A stretch of DNA of 64,000 nucleotides from G963664115 sp965216035 (GTDB lineage Bacteria > Acidobacteriota > Terriglobia > 20CM-2-55-15). Of the stretch, positions 52,445-61,868 are shown piece after piece. The position numbers were made by a program, and so were the translations under genes. The stretch's first letter is position 1, and the number at the start of each line of letters is the position of its first letter. The stretch spans positions 124,001 to 188,000 of the forward strand of contig CBDCFM010000015.1 in NCBI GenBank assembly GCA_965216035.1. Direction: 5' to 3'. Under the pieces are notes generated by a model. That model searched no databases. It was not told where the DNA came from and saw only the letters and a program-made list of their open reading frames with translations.

Positions 52445-52882
52445 GATGAGATCATTGACCGCCGGGTCAAAAATCGTTGAGATATTGAAACCGTTCTGTT
52501 GTCCGGGCGTCGGCGCGCGGAACCCGCTGCTCACGCTGGCCCGCATGAAGGCGTAGCGGGCGGAGAGTTTCCCGTTGATCGTTGGGCCGAAGTCGCCGAA
52601 GTGCTCGAAGCGCACCGCGCCGCCGAGCCTCCATCGGTCGTCGACATCGTTGAATTCGAGGTCGGCATAGGTGGCGACGTTCCCCCGCCCCCAGGTGCCC
52701 GCGGCCTCAACCTGCAGGTCGTCGGGCGACAGGTTCATGGCCCGGATTTCCTCGACCGGCATGTCGAGGGCGCGGCTCAGCTCCGCGTACTGCGCGTCGG
52801 TGAGATCATCCTGTGCGATCGCCGGTATCGTCAGGGCAATGAGGATCAGCACGGTGGTGGCAACAACCCTGGATTGGATCAT
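52400..52882 (-). CDS. Chimeric mini TonB-receptor-like protein
   Basis: 160 residues with an excellent start (AAGGAGG 9 bases before ATG 52882) and signal peptide (VVATTVLILIALTIPAIAQ). Residues about 50-145 match an internal barrel part of TonB receptors (YADLEFNDVDDRWRLGGAVR, FEHFGDFGPTINGKLSARYA, VSSGFRAPTPGQQNGFN), compare FEHFDLFGATTNGKLSGRY in the full receptor at 53171. The last 14 residues (NRIFTTLPVVPVEH) belong to the family of the gene at 61824. It is probably a deletion or recombination product; whether it is functional is doubtful. Confidence 0.7.
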   Translation of the reverse strand: MIQSRVVATTVLILIALTIPAIAQDDLTDAQYAELSRALDMPVEEIRAMNLSPDDLQVEAAGTWGRGNVATYADLEFNDVDDRWRLGGAVRFEHFGDFGPTINGKLSARYAFMRASVSSGFRAPTPGQQNGFNISTIFDPAVNDLINRIFTTLPVVPVEH

Positions 52883-53170
52883 ATGAAAGTTCCTCCTTAA
52901 ATTATGGTTATGTCTTCCGCCGATGCCGTCATCTGTCTTGCCCATACGCCGAACTGTAGAGCCCGTGTCGGGTCCGTGTTGATGACACTGTATGGGAAAC
53001 TGCGAGTGCGGGCGCCTGAGAGGAACCCATGCGACGGTCCTTATGCGGCCCAACACGGTTAACGTGACAATGCCATCCGAACAGTGTTGTAGAAAAGATC
53101 CTTTGTACACGCACCTCCGTTCGCTGATCGCGAAGCAAATTCGAGCGGACTTCATGGGCCAGGTATTCGG

Positions 53171-56143
53171 TCATCGTGTGCCCAGGCCCGTGCCGAAGGA
53201 ATAACTGAGCCGGGCATAGTAGTAGGCGCCGTTGAAGCCCCACGGCGTGAACGGGCTGTAGGGCATGCCGAAGAAACGCATGGTGATCGGCGCACCTCCG
53301 ATGTCGGTGAAGGCGGTCTTATACTCGTCCGAGAATGTGTTGAAGACGTTCTGTCCGCCGAGTGCCAGCGTGACCCTTTCGGCGAGTGCCAGGGAAACCT
53401 CGAGATCGACAATCGGCTTGCCACCGAAGACGGGGGCGGCCTCGCCCCGCCCGAGTAACTTTGCGTCCCAGGAGTCTATCCATGATCCGTAGTAGTTCAG
53501 GCGGCCGAGGATACTCGCCCGGCCGGCGCGCTGTGTGACACTGACGTTCCAGCGGGTGTCCGGCACGTAATGCTCCAGGGCGACGATGTCGCCTTCACCG
53601 AGCAGGGCCGTCTCACCCGTCACCTCGGTATCGGTGTAGTTGTAGACGGCGCTGAACACCGTATTCCCGCCGAGGGCAGGCGGCGTCCAGGTCGAAACCA
53701 GGTCGATCCCCCGTGTTCGGGTTGAAAAATCGTTCGTGAAGAAGTTAAACGAGGTCAGGGTGCTGGCGCCCTGGACGCCCGCCCTTTCGACCTGGGCGGC
53801 CTCGTCCGCTGTGAGGGTGAAGTCCCGCGTCAGCGTGAGGCGGTCATCGACGTCGATGTGAAAGTAGTCGGCGGTGAGGGTGAACGCCCCGGTATCGATG
53901 ATCATGCCAATGGTGTAGTTGACCGATGTCTCCGGCTTGAGTGCCTGTCCGCCCTTCAGCATCGCCACCGCGGAGTTCGACTGAATGGTGCCTCTATCGA
54001 CCAGATTCCCGTTCGCGTCGAGCGTGGTCTGTACGTTCTGCGCATATTGCTGCCCGACCGTCGGTGCGCGAAACCCACTGCCCACACTGCCGCGCAGGGC
54101 GACGGCAGGAGCGAACCGGTAGCGGCCGGAGAGCTTCCCGTTCGTCGTGGCGCCGAAGAGATCGAAGTGCTCGAACCGGACGGCACCGCCGACGGTCCAT
54201 GCACCATCCAGGTCGCCTAGCTCAAGGTCTCCGTAGACCGCGCGGCTGTTGCGGCTCCACCCTCCCGACCACGCCTGGCTGAAACCGGGAAAGCCGTTGG
54301 ACCCGGATGTGAAGCCCTGGCTCGCATAGGGGCCTATTGCGTACGATGCCCGGTCACCTTCCCCGATCTCAAACCGCTCATGACGCCACTCGGTACCCGC
54401 GGCGATGTTTAACCGGTCAGTAGCGGCATAGGAAACGTCGAAGTTGAAGCCCAGTTCTGCCTGCCGTAAGAGGCCGGGGTCGAATTCGGTCGGGCTCTCC
54501 AGCCCGAGCGAGGCGTTGACCGTGTCCCGCAGGAAGAAATCAGTCTGATGGGCTCCGTAGCTGGTGCTCACATCCCAGGTGAGGCCGGCCGTCGTGAATC
54601 CACGCAGACCGGCGACCACCGACCCGTCGGTCACTGTGCCGCTGAACCCTGGCGTGAAGCCACCCGGAAACCGCTGTGCAAAGGCAAAGCAGTTCTGGTT
54701 CTGGTTCAGCCGGTCGAGGGCCGATGGATCCGGCACACTGTCGACGATCGGAACCGCGGGGCAGTCTGCGGAACCCTGCCCTCCCGCCTGGATCCGGTCG
54801 CCGACCCGCAGTCGCTCGCCGTCGCCAAAGAGCGCATTATCGGTGGGGTTCCGATAGAAGAAGTTTCCCCTCACCTTCCGCCCGGCGTAGTTGGTGTGGC
54901 CGTAGAACTGCAGGCCGTTCGCGACCAGGTGGCCGAAGTTACCGAAAAACTTGAAGTTGTCGTCGACATCGGGCGCACCCCATGGCTGTGCCGGGCTAGC
55001 GACGGAGAGGTTGCCGGCGGCGATGAGTCCCGCTGCGTCGGCACGCTGAATGCTGACGTCAGTCCGATTCGTGTTGCCGTACTCAAGGCTCAAGTTGGCG
55101 AATCCGGCCGGGCCGATCGGCAACCCAACATTGCCGGCGAAGGTGTAGCTGCCGCCCCCTTCCTTGCCGTAGCTGCCGCTGTTGATCTCGAAGCGGCCGC
55201 CCGAGTTGGCGTCCTTGAGCTGAAAGTTCATCACACCGGCGATGGCGTCCGAGCCGTACTGGGCCGACGCGCCATCACGCAGTACCTCGACCTGCCGTAG
55301 CGCGATTGATGGGATGGTCGATATGTCCGGGCCGTGATTGCCGACCGTCGGTCCGAACTGCCAGGCGATGACTGACGAACGGTGGCGCCGCTTGCCGTTC
55401 ACCAGGACCAGCGTGTGCTCCGGTGACAGGTTTCTCAGGCTCGCTGGCCGGACAATCGTCGCCGCATCGGCGATCGGGTGCACGGAGACGTTGTAGGAGG
55501 GAATGACTGTCCGTAACTGATCGCTCAGGTCGGTGTTGCCTTGACTAATGATTTCTTGGGGCGAGATGGCATCAACCGGCACCGTCGACTCGGTCGCCGA
55601 CCGTGGCGCCGCACGCGTCCCAACCGTGATAGCCGTGGCGACCACGCCAATCTCAAGTGTAAAGTTCCGTAGGACCTGTTGGCCCGCATTCAGTGCGACA
55701 TTGCTATCGATTCCAGTTTCAAAGCCGGCCAACTCCGCTGTGAGCGTGTAGAGCCCGGGTTGCAGCATGAACGCGTACTCGCCGAGCTGGTTCGTCAGAC
55801 TCCGCGTGGCCATCCCGGTGCCGTTATGGGTCGCCGTGACTTCTGCGCCGGGAATTAATGCTCCGGTGATGTCGGTCACGGTTCCACTCATTGTGGCATT
55901 CCCTTGGGCAAACGTGGCGGTGGATAAACCCAACAGCAATGGAACGCCCGCCACGATGACCGCCAAAAGTCCTCGAATAGCTTTCCGGATGGTAGCTATC
56001 CTCTCTGTACCGCCCCTGATTTCATGGGGATGTGTTGCAATTTTCGAAAAACAGCAAGAGAACGACGGGTCGGGTCGACCAGACTCCGCCTGATGTGGCC
56101 ACCCCGAACAGCGTGTTGATGCACTGAATCTGTCACTGAACAT
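53171..56143 (-). CDS. TonB-dependent receptor with N-terminal regulatory repeat
   Basis: About 940 mature residues. Signal peptide (IRGLLAVIVAGVPLLLGLST), then a carboxypeptidase-regulatory-like domain (SGTVTDITGALIPGAEVTAT), plug domain (EIISQGNTDLSDQLRTVIPS, LVLVNGKRRHRSS, VEVLRDGASAQYGSDAIAGV) and a 22-strand barrel ending YARLSYSFGTGLGTR. It imports an unknown ligand across the outer membrane, powered by TonB. The ATG at 56143 precedes ~50 residues that do not fit a signal peptide; the real start may be a rare codon near residue 48-51. No partner import genes are nearby. Confidence 0.88.
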   Translation of the reverse strand: MFSDRFSASTRCSGWPHQAESGRPDPSFSCCFSKIATHPHEIRGGTERIATIRKAIRGLLAVIVAGVPLLLGLSTATFAQGNATMSGTVTDITGALIPGAEVTATHNGTGMATRSLTNQLGEYAFMLQPGLYTLTAELAGFETGIDSNVALNAGQQVLRNFTLEIGVVATAITVGTRAAPRSATESTVPVDAISPQEIISQGNTDLSDQLRTVIPSYNVSVHPIADAATIVRPASLRNLSPEHTLVLVNGKRRHRSSVIAWQFGPTVGNHGPDISTIPSIALRQVEVLRDGASAQYGSDAIAGVMNFQLKDANSGGRFEINSGSYGKEGGGSYTFAGNVGLPIGPAGFANLSLEYGNTNRTDVSIQRADAAGLIAAGNLSVASPAQPWGAPDVDDNFKFFGNFGHLVANGLQFYGHTNYAGRKVRGNFFYRNPTDNALFGDGERLRVGDRIQAGGQGSADCPAVPIVDSVPDPSALDRLNQNQNCFAFAQRFPGGFTPGFSGTVTDGSVVAGLRGFTTAGLTWDVSTSYGAHQTDFFLRDTVNASLGLESPTEFDPGLLRQAELGFNFDVSYAATDRLNIAAGTEWRHERFEIGEGDRASYAIGPYASQGFTSGSNGFPGFSQAWSGGWSRNSRAVYGDLELGDLDGAWTVGGAVRFEHFDLFGATTNGKLSGRYRFAPAVALRGSVGSGFRAPTVGQQYAQNVQTTLDANGNLVDRGTIQSNSAVAMLKGGQALKPETSVNYTIGMIIDTGAFTLTADYFHIDVDDRLTLTRDFTLTADEAAQVERAGVQGASTLTSFNFFTNDFSTRTRGIDLVSTWTPPALGGNTVFSAVYNYTDTEVTGETALLGEGDIVALEHYVPDTRWNVSVTQRAGRASILGRLNYYGSWIDSWDAKLLGRGEAAPVFGGKPIVDLEVSLALAERVTLALGGQNVFNTFSDEYKTAFTDIGGAPITMRFFGMPYSPFTPWGFNGAYYYARLSYSFGTGLGTR

Positions 56144-56232
56144 CGGAACGACTCCCCCGCAGCGCCTGCCCTTTCCGGCTCCGTCCCGGGCGAGCCCGAT
56201 ATCGATTGGAGCCGATGAGCGATGGCTGCTGA

Positions 56233-56688
56233 CTAGAAGATGCGGTCGAGAAGGGTCGCGCTCAGTTCCTGCGCCCGCGCGATTTGGTCTGGGGTCATGC
56301 GCGTCCCGAGATTATTTTTACTCTCGATGGCCGATTCGTGCCCTTGCTCGGCGGCAAGATTCAACCAGGCATAGCCAAGCACATAATCCTCCGGGAGACC
56401 ATCACCGGTGCCGTACATGAGGCCGATGATGTATTGGGCATCGGCGTTCCCCTGCTCGGCGGCCAGGCGGTACCACCGCACGGCCTCGGCATCGTCCTTG
56501 AGGACGCCTTCGCCATCACGGTACATGAGTCCGAGGGCGAACTGTGCCCTGGCGTCACCCTGCTCGGCGGCGAGACGGGTTGCAGTGATCAAGTCCGGGG
56601 CCTGCCCGATCGCCCAAGGCGCGATTAGCGTCAAGGCCAGCACGGAGACGGCAAGTGTCGTTCGTATGCTTGTTGGCCGCTGTTCCAT
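56233..56688 (-). CDS. Secreted Sel1-repeat protein
   Basis: 151 residues: signal peptide (TLAVSVLALTLIAPWAIGQA) and about two and a half Sel1 repeats (ARAQFALGLMYRDGEGVLKD, DADAEAVRWYRLAAEQG-type, AQYIIGLMYGTGDGLPED). Sel1 repeats are TPR-like solenoids that bind proteins. The nearby truncated frame at 59424 is a relative. Confidence 0.85.
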   Translation of the reverse strand: MEQRPTSIRTTLAVSVLALTLIAPWAIGQAPDLITATRLAAEQGDARAQFALGLMYRDGEGVLKDDAEAVRWYRLAAEQGNADAQYIIGLMYGTGDGLPEDYVLGYAWLNLAAEQGHESAIESKNNLGTRMTPDQIARAQELSATLLDRIF

Positions 56689-56817
56689 TTCAACCTCCGA
56701 TCCGCGTCACTGGGGAGTGGATTGATGCTTGATGAATCCTTCCGTCGCCACCTTGAGTCTGGCTATGCGCCATAACCCATTATCGCCAAGTCCCTTCGCT
56801 GTCTGCACCAGAACCCC

Positions 56818-59451
56818 TCATGGTTGTGGGCTCAGAACCAGCGGTTGTCCGGACGCGTCGATGAAACTCAGGGTTCCGGACGAGGCTTGCCCGGCTGTTC
56901 CGCTGAACAGGATGAACTGTGTGGACCAACCCCCTGAGTCCACGATGTGGGGGAAAAACGTCTCCGCCGTGGTTGAAGGTCCCGTTTCGTTCGATGGTGG
57001 GGTTGTCGTCATCTTGATTTCCCCCTTTTCGTTGACCCGTAATCTCAGCCCAACAATGGCGACTTCGGCCGTGGAGGTGACCCGGACCACCCCGGAAAAG
57101 TTGCCCCGCAGTGAAAATATCTCGTCGAGGAAACGGGCAATCTGACCCGAGGGTGGAAGCGCCAGGGTCTCTGGTCGAAGCGCCAGCGTTCCATTTGGAC
57201 TGGTCACCTCCAGGGTCACCGTATTCGCTGTGTCTCCCGTGTTGGCGATGGCCAGTCCGCTCCGGATCGAGCCGGTTTGGCCTGCCATCCCGGACGCTTC
57301 GACATAGACACGGAATGCCGACCCTTTGGGCAAGGCAGGCACTCCGGCTTCTGAAACGGTCTTTCCACCGGAGGCAAAAGAAAAGACGACCAGACCCGAG
57401 GGGGCATCGTTTCTGCTGCTGGGAATAGCTCTCACCGAACCGGTGGCTACTCCGCCGGGAGGGTTTGCGGTGGTGAATCTCTTGACGCTACGGGGAGGAA
57501 TCGAATAAGCGAAGTTCGACCCTGTCCGACCATCATCCAGCGTCAGGATCACGGGCGCGGCCGCCGCCGTGTCGCTCCCCTTTCCCAGGAACGCAACCGC
57601 TCCCGTAATCGTCCGATCCGTTGGATTCACAAGAACGACCTGCGTCGCCCACCCGCTACCATCGGCAAAATGTGGAAAGTAGACCGCATCCGAAGCGGCC
57701 ACCGACAGGGGCGCGACCGGGAGAGTCGTCATCAGGAACTCGCCGGCCTCGTTGGTGAATCCCCGAAGTGCGACGACAGCAATAGGTACCGATGAAGTAA
57801 ATGTCAAGGTTCCCAATACGGAGGGGCCACCGTTGAATGGCGCCTGATCCAGGAACTTCGCAGTCTGCTGGTGCGCCTCGAGTTCGAAACTACCTTCAGC
57901 GAAACGGGTGCCGCTGGTGTCAGTGAAATAGAACTGGATGAAGGCCGACCCCTCGTTCGGATTGGCGATCGCCAATCCGGTATTGACCGGTCCGTTCACT
58001 TCGGCGAATATCCGCCCCTCTTGGACCGCCTCGGTGGCCGGCACACCCGCTTCGGAAATCAGCACGCCTTCACCGTCCCTGAATTGAAAGATCGCGATCC
58101 CGGAAGGCGTGGTGGAACCCGCGTCAGCACGGATTCGCGCATAGCCCACTCTCAACGACTCCGCCGTCCCGCTACTCGTGGTGGATCTGCCTCCACGATT
58201 CGGAATGGAGAACGATGTGCTCGCATGAGGGCATATGGATCCAATGAAACGTCTAATCCTCGCCAACCACTCCTGAAACGTGCTATCGGGAGGCACACAC
58301 AAGCCCGTGTTTTCGATGTTCAACCGATCGAGTTGTGTCAGCTGGGTTAGCTCTGATGGGAGCGGCCCGGTCAACCCGTTCTCGCTGAGATCCAGCCATT
58401 CGAGGCTGGACAGCCCCCCCAGGGATCCCGGGATCGGCCCCGTCAATTCATTCTCGCTGAGATCCAGCCATTCGAGGCTGGGCAGGCCCCCAAGGGACTC
58501 CGGAATCGGCCCCGTCAAGCTGTTCCTATTGAGATATAGATCTATGAGGCCGGACAGGTTTCCCAGCGACTCCGGGATTGCTCCGGTCAACCCGTTTTCG
58601 TCGAGACGCATCGAAAAGAGGTTGGACAGATTTCCCAGCGACTCCGGAATCGGTCCGGTCAATCCGTTCGCGCCGAGAGACAGAGATTTGAGATCGGACA
58701 GGTTTCCCAGCGACTCCGGAATCGGTCCGGTCAATCCGTTCGCGCCGAGCCACAGAAATCCGAGGTTGGACAGGTTTCCTAGTGACTCCGGGATTGCTCC
58801 GGTCAATCCGTTTGCGCCGAGAGACAGCGTTCCGAGGTTGGACAGGCTTCCTAGTGACTCCGGGATTGCTCCGGTCAATCCGTTCCCGCTGAGCTCCAAA
58901 AGTCTGAGGTTGGACAGGTTTCCTAGTGACTCCGGGATCGGCCCCGTCAACCCGTTTCCATATAGATACAGAGATCCGAGGTTGGACAGGTTTCCTAGTG
59001 ACTCCGGGATCGGCCCCGTCAACCCGGTCTCGGTGACCTGCAGCGTTTTGAGGTTGGACAGGTTTCCCAGTGACTCCGGGAGCGGCCCCGTCAACCCGTT
59101 CACGTTGAGAGCCAGGATCTGGAGGTTGGACAGGTTTCCCAGCGACTCCGGGAGCGGCCCCGTCAACCCGTTCGAGTTGAGCCGCAGAACCGTAACCCTG
59201 CCTGCGGCGTCTGTCGTCACCCCTTCCCACTCGTCCAGCGGCGCGGTCGTCTTCCAGTTCGAGCTGTTCGACCAGGCCTCACCGCCAGTCGCGTCGTACA
59301 ACGCTTCCAGCACCGCCCGATCCGTTTCAACGCTACCCTGCGCGACGGCCGCGGGCGCAAGACTCGCGTAAACGACCAAGGCCACCAGCACCGGCCACGC
59401 CAGACGGCAGCATCGATATCCCATCAACGCTGGCAGCATCGTACCCTCCAT
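56818..59451 (-). CDS. Secreted leucine-rich-repeat protein with twin C-terminal module
   Basis: 877 residues: signal peptide (CRLAWPVLVALVVYASLAPA), an LRR-cap-like start (LEALYDATGGEAWSNSSNWK), eleven nearly identical 24-residue LRRs (LPESLGNLSNLQILALNVNG type, plant-like LTGPIPESLG), then two copies of the ~200-residue surface module (SEAGVPA, GLAIANP, EFLMTTLPVAP, VYFPHFADGSGWATQ) ending FFPHIVDSGGWSTQFILFSG. The start may be ATG 59451 or 59439. The near-identity of the LRRs implies recent expansion. Probably a surface or secreted binding protein. Confidence 0.88.
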   Translation of the reverse strand: MEGTMLPALMGYRCCRLAWPVLVALVVYASLAPAAVAQGSVETDRAVLEALYDATGGEAWSNSSNWKTTAPLDEWEGVTTDAAGRVTVLRLNSNGLTGPLPESLGNLSNLQILALNVNGLTGPLPESLGNLSNLKTLQVTETGLTGPIPESLGNLSNLGSLYLYGNGLTGPIPESLGNLSNLRLLELSGNGLTGAIPESLGSLSNLGTLSLGANGLTGAIPESLGNLSNLGFLWLGANGLTGPIPESLGNLSDLKSLSLGANGLTGPIPESLGNLSNLFSMRLDENGLTGAIPESLGNLSGLIDLYLNRNSLTGPIPESLGGLPSLEWLDLSENELTGPIPGSLGGLSSLEWLDLSENGLTGPLPSELTQLTQLDRLNIENTGLCVPPDSTFQEWLARIRRFIGSICPHASTSFSIPNRGGRSTTSSGTAESLRVGYARIRADAGSTTPSGIAIFQFRDGEGVLISEAGVPATEAVQEGRIFAEVNGPVNTGLAIANPNEGSAFIQFYFTDTSGTRFAEGSFELEAHQQTAKFLDQAPFNGGPSVLGTLTFTSSVPIAVVALRGFTNEAGEFLMTTLPVAPLSVAASDAVYFPHFADGSGWATQVVLVNPTDRTITGAVAFLGKGSDTAAAAPVILTLDDGRTGSNFAYSIPPRSVKRFTTANPPGGVATGSVRAIPSSRNDAPSGLVVFSFASGGKTVSEAGVPALPKGSAFRVYVEASGMAGQTGSIRSGLAIANTGDTANTVTLEVTSPNGTLALRPETLALPPSGQIARFLDEIFSLRGNFSGVVRVTSTAEVAIVGLRLRVNEKGEIKMTTTPPSNETGPSTTAETFFPHIVDSGGWSTQFILFSGTAGQASSGTLSFIDASGQPLVLSPQP

Positions 59452-59789
59452 CGGCGGTATGCCGGGCGCGTATCGACGCTCGGCTGCACCTGTTCAAGGC
59501 TTTCCCTTATATCCTTGGAGTTTCCGTGCCCGGTTCCGCCAGCGATGTTGAACCACATGTGCGCGAGCACGGAATCCTTCAAGACCCCACGGCCATTGCC
59601 GTACATGAACCCAAGGTTGTACTGCGCGAAGGCGTCGCCTTGCGCAGCTGCTAACAGGTACCCGCACACGGCGCAAAGAATCAGTTCGGGCTCGGTTTGT
59701 CTCCACTTGAAGATCGGCGGTCTGGTTGCCTTGCGACCCGACGCCGCCGGCCAAAATTGCAACACAACCAAGCCTAGTGCTTTCAACAC
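59424..59789 (-). pseudogene. Sel1-repeat remnant
   Basis: 121 codons with one Sel1 unit (AQGDAFAQYNLGFMYGNGRG, VLKDSVLAHMWFNIAGGTGH) and no clear signal peptide. It overlaps the start of the LRR gene by 28 bases. Likely the 3' end of a deleted Sel1 gene. Confidence 0.55.
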
Positions 59790-59875
59790 CTTTCAGTCAC
59801 TACCAGGATTGGTAGGATTTGAAGAAATGTGGCAGTTTTTTGAGAAAAGTGAAGGCGGCAAGCATCCGGACCGCC
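59790..59875. repeat. Intergenic hairpin element (third copy)
   Basis: This block shares AGTCACTACCAGGATTGGTA and GGATTTGAAGAAATGTGG with the elements near 52163 and 61594. CTACCA-ggat-TGGTAG forms a perfect 6-bp hairpin. In each case it lies between two - strand genes, just upstream of the second, so it may act as a terminator, promoter element or recombination site. Confidence 0.6.
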
Positions 59876-59901
59876 CAACGAGGACGCCAGTAGCGGGGCG
59901 G

Positions 59902-61038
59902 CTACCTGAATTCGGCGATCGACAGCACCAACCGCACCAGGTCCACCTGCCGGGAGATCGGCAGTCTGTGGTAGATCTGCTTCAGGTGCCAGTAGATGGC
60001 GCCTTCCGTGATCCCCAGCGCCCGGGCGATCTCGCGCACGTTTTTGCCTTCAGCCAACCTGACCGCCACCTGACTCTCGGCCGGGGTCAGCCTGAGGGTC
60101 CGCGCCACCAGGCCCGGATCGATACGATGATGGTGCCCCGGCTCGACAATCAGGACCAGGGCGGCGACGGGCCGCGCTCCGTAGTCCGGTTGCGGGTCAA
60201 CCACGGGTTTGACGTGCACCACGAACGGCGGCAACTTGGATAAACGGCCCAGCAGCATCGACCCGCTGAGGGCGACAGCACCGGAGGCCGGCAGCGCGGC
60301 AGCCACCAGACGCTCCAGACGCACCTGGTCGTCCGGGTCGCGGGCCGAGAGCAGCCCGTTGTTGTCCGACAGCCGGCCACCGCGCAGGAGGATCCTGCGG
60401 GCACGGTCATTGACCTCCAGGATCCGCCCGCGCCGGTCCAGGTGGATGACACCAATCCGGGGATTGTCCAGCAGGGCGGTCGCGGTCGTGTCCCGAGCCT
60501 CGGCCCGGACCAGCGCCTGCCGGACGTGGATGAATTGTCGAATGTGGGGCACGAGCCGCCTGACCATCGCGATCTGCGAAGACCCCCAGCCCTCCGAGGC
60601 GACGGGATCCGCGAGCGACCAGGTCATGCGGGAGCCCCCCGGCCCGCTCAAAAGCACGTTCAGGCCATTCTGATACTTGGCCCGGAGTAAGGCCTCGTTG
60701 TAGGTACGCGAGGTTTTCAACTCCTCGGCCGTGTACAGGTCTTTGATAGGCACAAGATGGCCGTCGGGCAGTTGCCGCAGGCGCGGGATGGCTTCGTTGA
60801 TGGGACCGTAGATGTCGAGGTACTCACGCTCCAGATCTTCCCGGCGCTGCCCGCGGTAGTAGAGCCCGACGAAGAGAACCCGGATGTCGTCGGGCGGTCC
60901 TTCGCCGACCAGGAGGGCATTACCCGTCAGGCCGCAGCCCTCGTCAATCAGGGCCGCGGTGTCCGGCCAGTAGGTATCGTCGAGCATGGCCTCGTACAAC
61001 GACCGCAGGATGCGCTCGAATGCGTCCTGCTCGCTCAT
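59902..61038 (-). CDS. LuxR-family transcriptional regulator
   Basis: 378 residues. The C-terminal LuxR helix-turn-helix (LTPAESQVAVRLAEGKNVRE, IARALGITEGAIYWHLKQIY) covers about residues 314-360. The N-terminal part is a sensor-like region, with a PAS-like stretch near 190-230 (IGVIHLDRRGRILEVNDRAR). No receiver domain is visible, so it is not a response regulator of the classical kind. The target genes are unknown; its neighbours encode surface proteins. Confidence 0.85.
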   Translation of the reverse strand: MSEQDAFERILRSLYEAMLDDTYWPDTAALIDEGCGLTGNALLVGEGPPDDIRVLFVGLYYRGQRREDLEREYLDIYGPINEAIPRLRQLPDGHLVPIKDLYTAEELKTSRTYNEALLRAKYQNGLNVLLSGPGGSRMTWSLADPVASEGWGSSQIAMVRRLVPHIRQFIHVRQALVRAEARDTTATALLDNPRIGVIHLDRRGRILEVNDRARRILLRGGRLSDNNGLLSARDPDDQVRLERLVAAALPASGAVALSGSMLLGRLSKLPPFVVHVKPVVDPQPDYGARPVAALVLIVEPGHHHRIDPGLVARTLRLTPAESQVAVRLAEGKNVREIARALGITEGAIYWHLKQIYHRLPISRQVDLVRLVLSIAEFR

Positions 61039-61502
61039 ATCCCTGAGAACACGCGGGTCATGCGGTTGAAATCATCAAGGAAGCGTCGCCTGGCCTTTCC
61101 AGGTCCTGTCGGCAAATGCCGGTTCCCGTTTCCTTCTAGCCCTCGGCCCGCGATTTCGATACCCTTCCGGTTGAGTTCGATCTCGTTGCTGGAGGTGGCA
61201 TCCTCCGTGCATTCGACTCTCTCCCCGGTTCCGAGCGTTTCGCCCCACACCGCGGTTTGCTGCGCCCGCACATTTCTAGCGCCGATCGCCCGCACGGCGG
61301 CCCGGCACAGAACGGCTATTGCGATCCGCGCACATCGCGTGCCCAGGCGGAACACCGGGGTGAAGAAAGCTGGATTCAGCACAAACCTTCCATAACTCAA
61401 GAGCCTCAAGATCCTGTGTGGGGTTGCTGGCTTATTGGTCCGCCCAGCCCCCCGGGACCCACCGTGATTGAACGTTAGCTGCGCCCCATCGGGCCGCCGC
61501 AC
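61035..61502 (-). pseudogene. Remnant of giant surface protein N-terminus
   Basis: 155 codons. RILRLLSYGRFVLNPAFFTP and the stretch up to QQTAVWGETLGTGERVECTE align with the N-terminus of the protein at 51195-52111. After about residue 112 the similarity stops and no Calx-beta repeat follows. Its stop overlaps the LuxR start. It is probably non-functional. Confidence 0.7.
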
Positions 61503-61868
61503 TCTGGCAACAGCCGGTGATGGCGGCGAGGTCCACCCGGAGGGACTTGGTGCCGTTAACCGTCAAAGGCTAGCGCTTTCAATACCGTCCAGTCACTACC
61601 AGGATTGGTAGGATTTGAAGAAATGTGGGTCGATTTTAGAAAAAAGAAGGCGGCAAGCATCCGACTGCCGACCGAACGCGGCGACCGACAATACCCACCG
61701 CACCCCAACTGCGTTGGATGCGGTGTTGCGGATGATGGAATTGAACCATGTTGCCAAAGAGCTCTCTGCGGGCTGATTCACTGGCGCCGGGGTACGCCGG
61801 CCGTCCTCATGGCGCGGGGCATCCTAATGTTCCACCGGCACGACGGGCAGTGTCGTAAAGATGCGGTT
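61150..61868. repeat. Segmental duplication, copy B
   Basis: Counterpart of 51725-52444. On its right side it continues into the complete 3' end of the PEP/pyruvate-binding-domain protein, so this copy is likely the original arrangement for that end, while copy A is the recombinant one. Confidence 0.82.

Noticed and set aside
58280..59371. Long + strand frame (363 codons) opposite the LRR gene, rich in DRFPSDSGIGPVNPF repeats
   Set aside because: It is the mirror of the LRR repeat array; the repeats arise from the opposite strand and there is no start signal or known domain.
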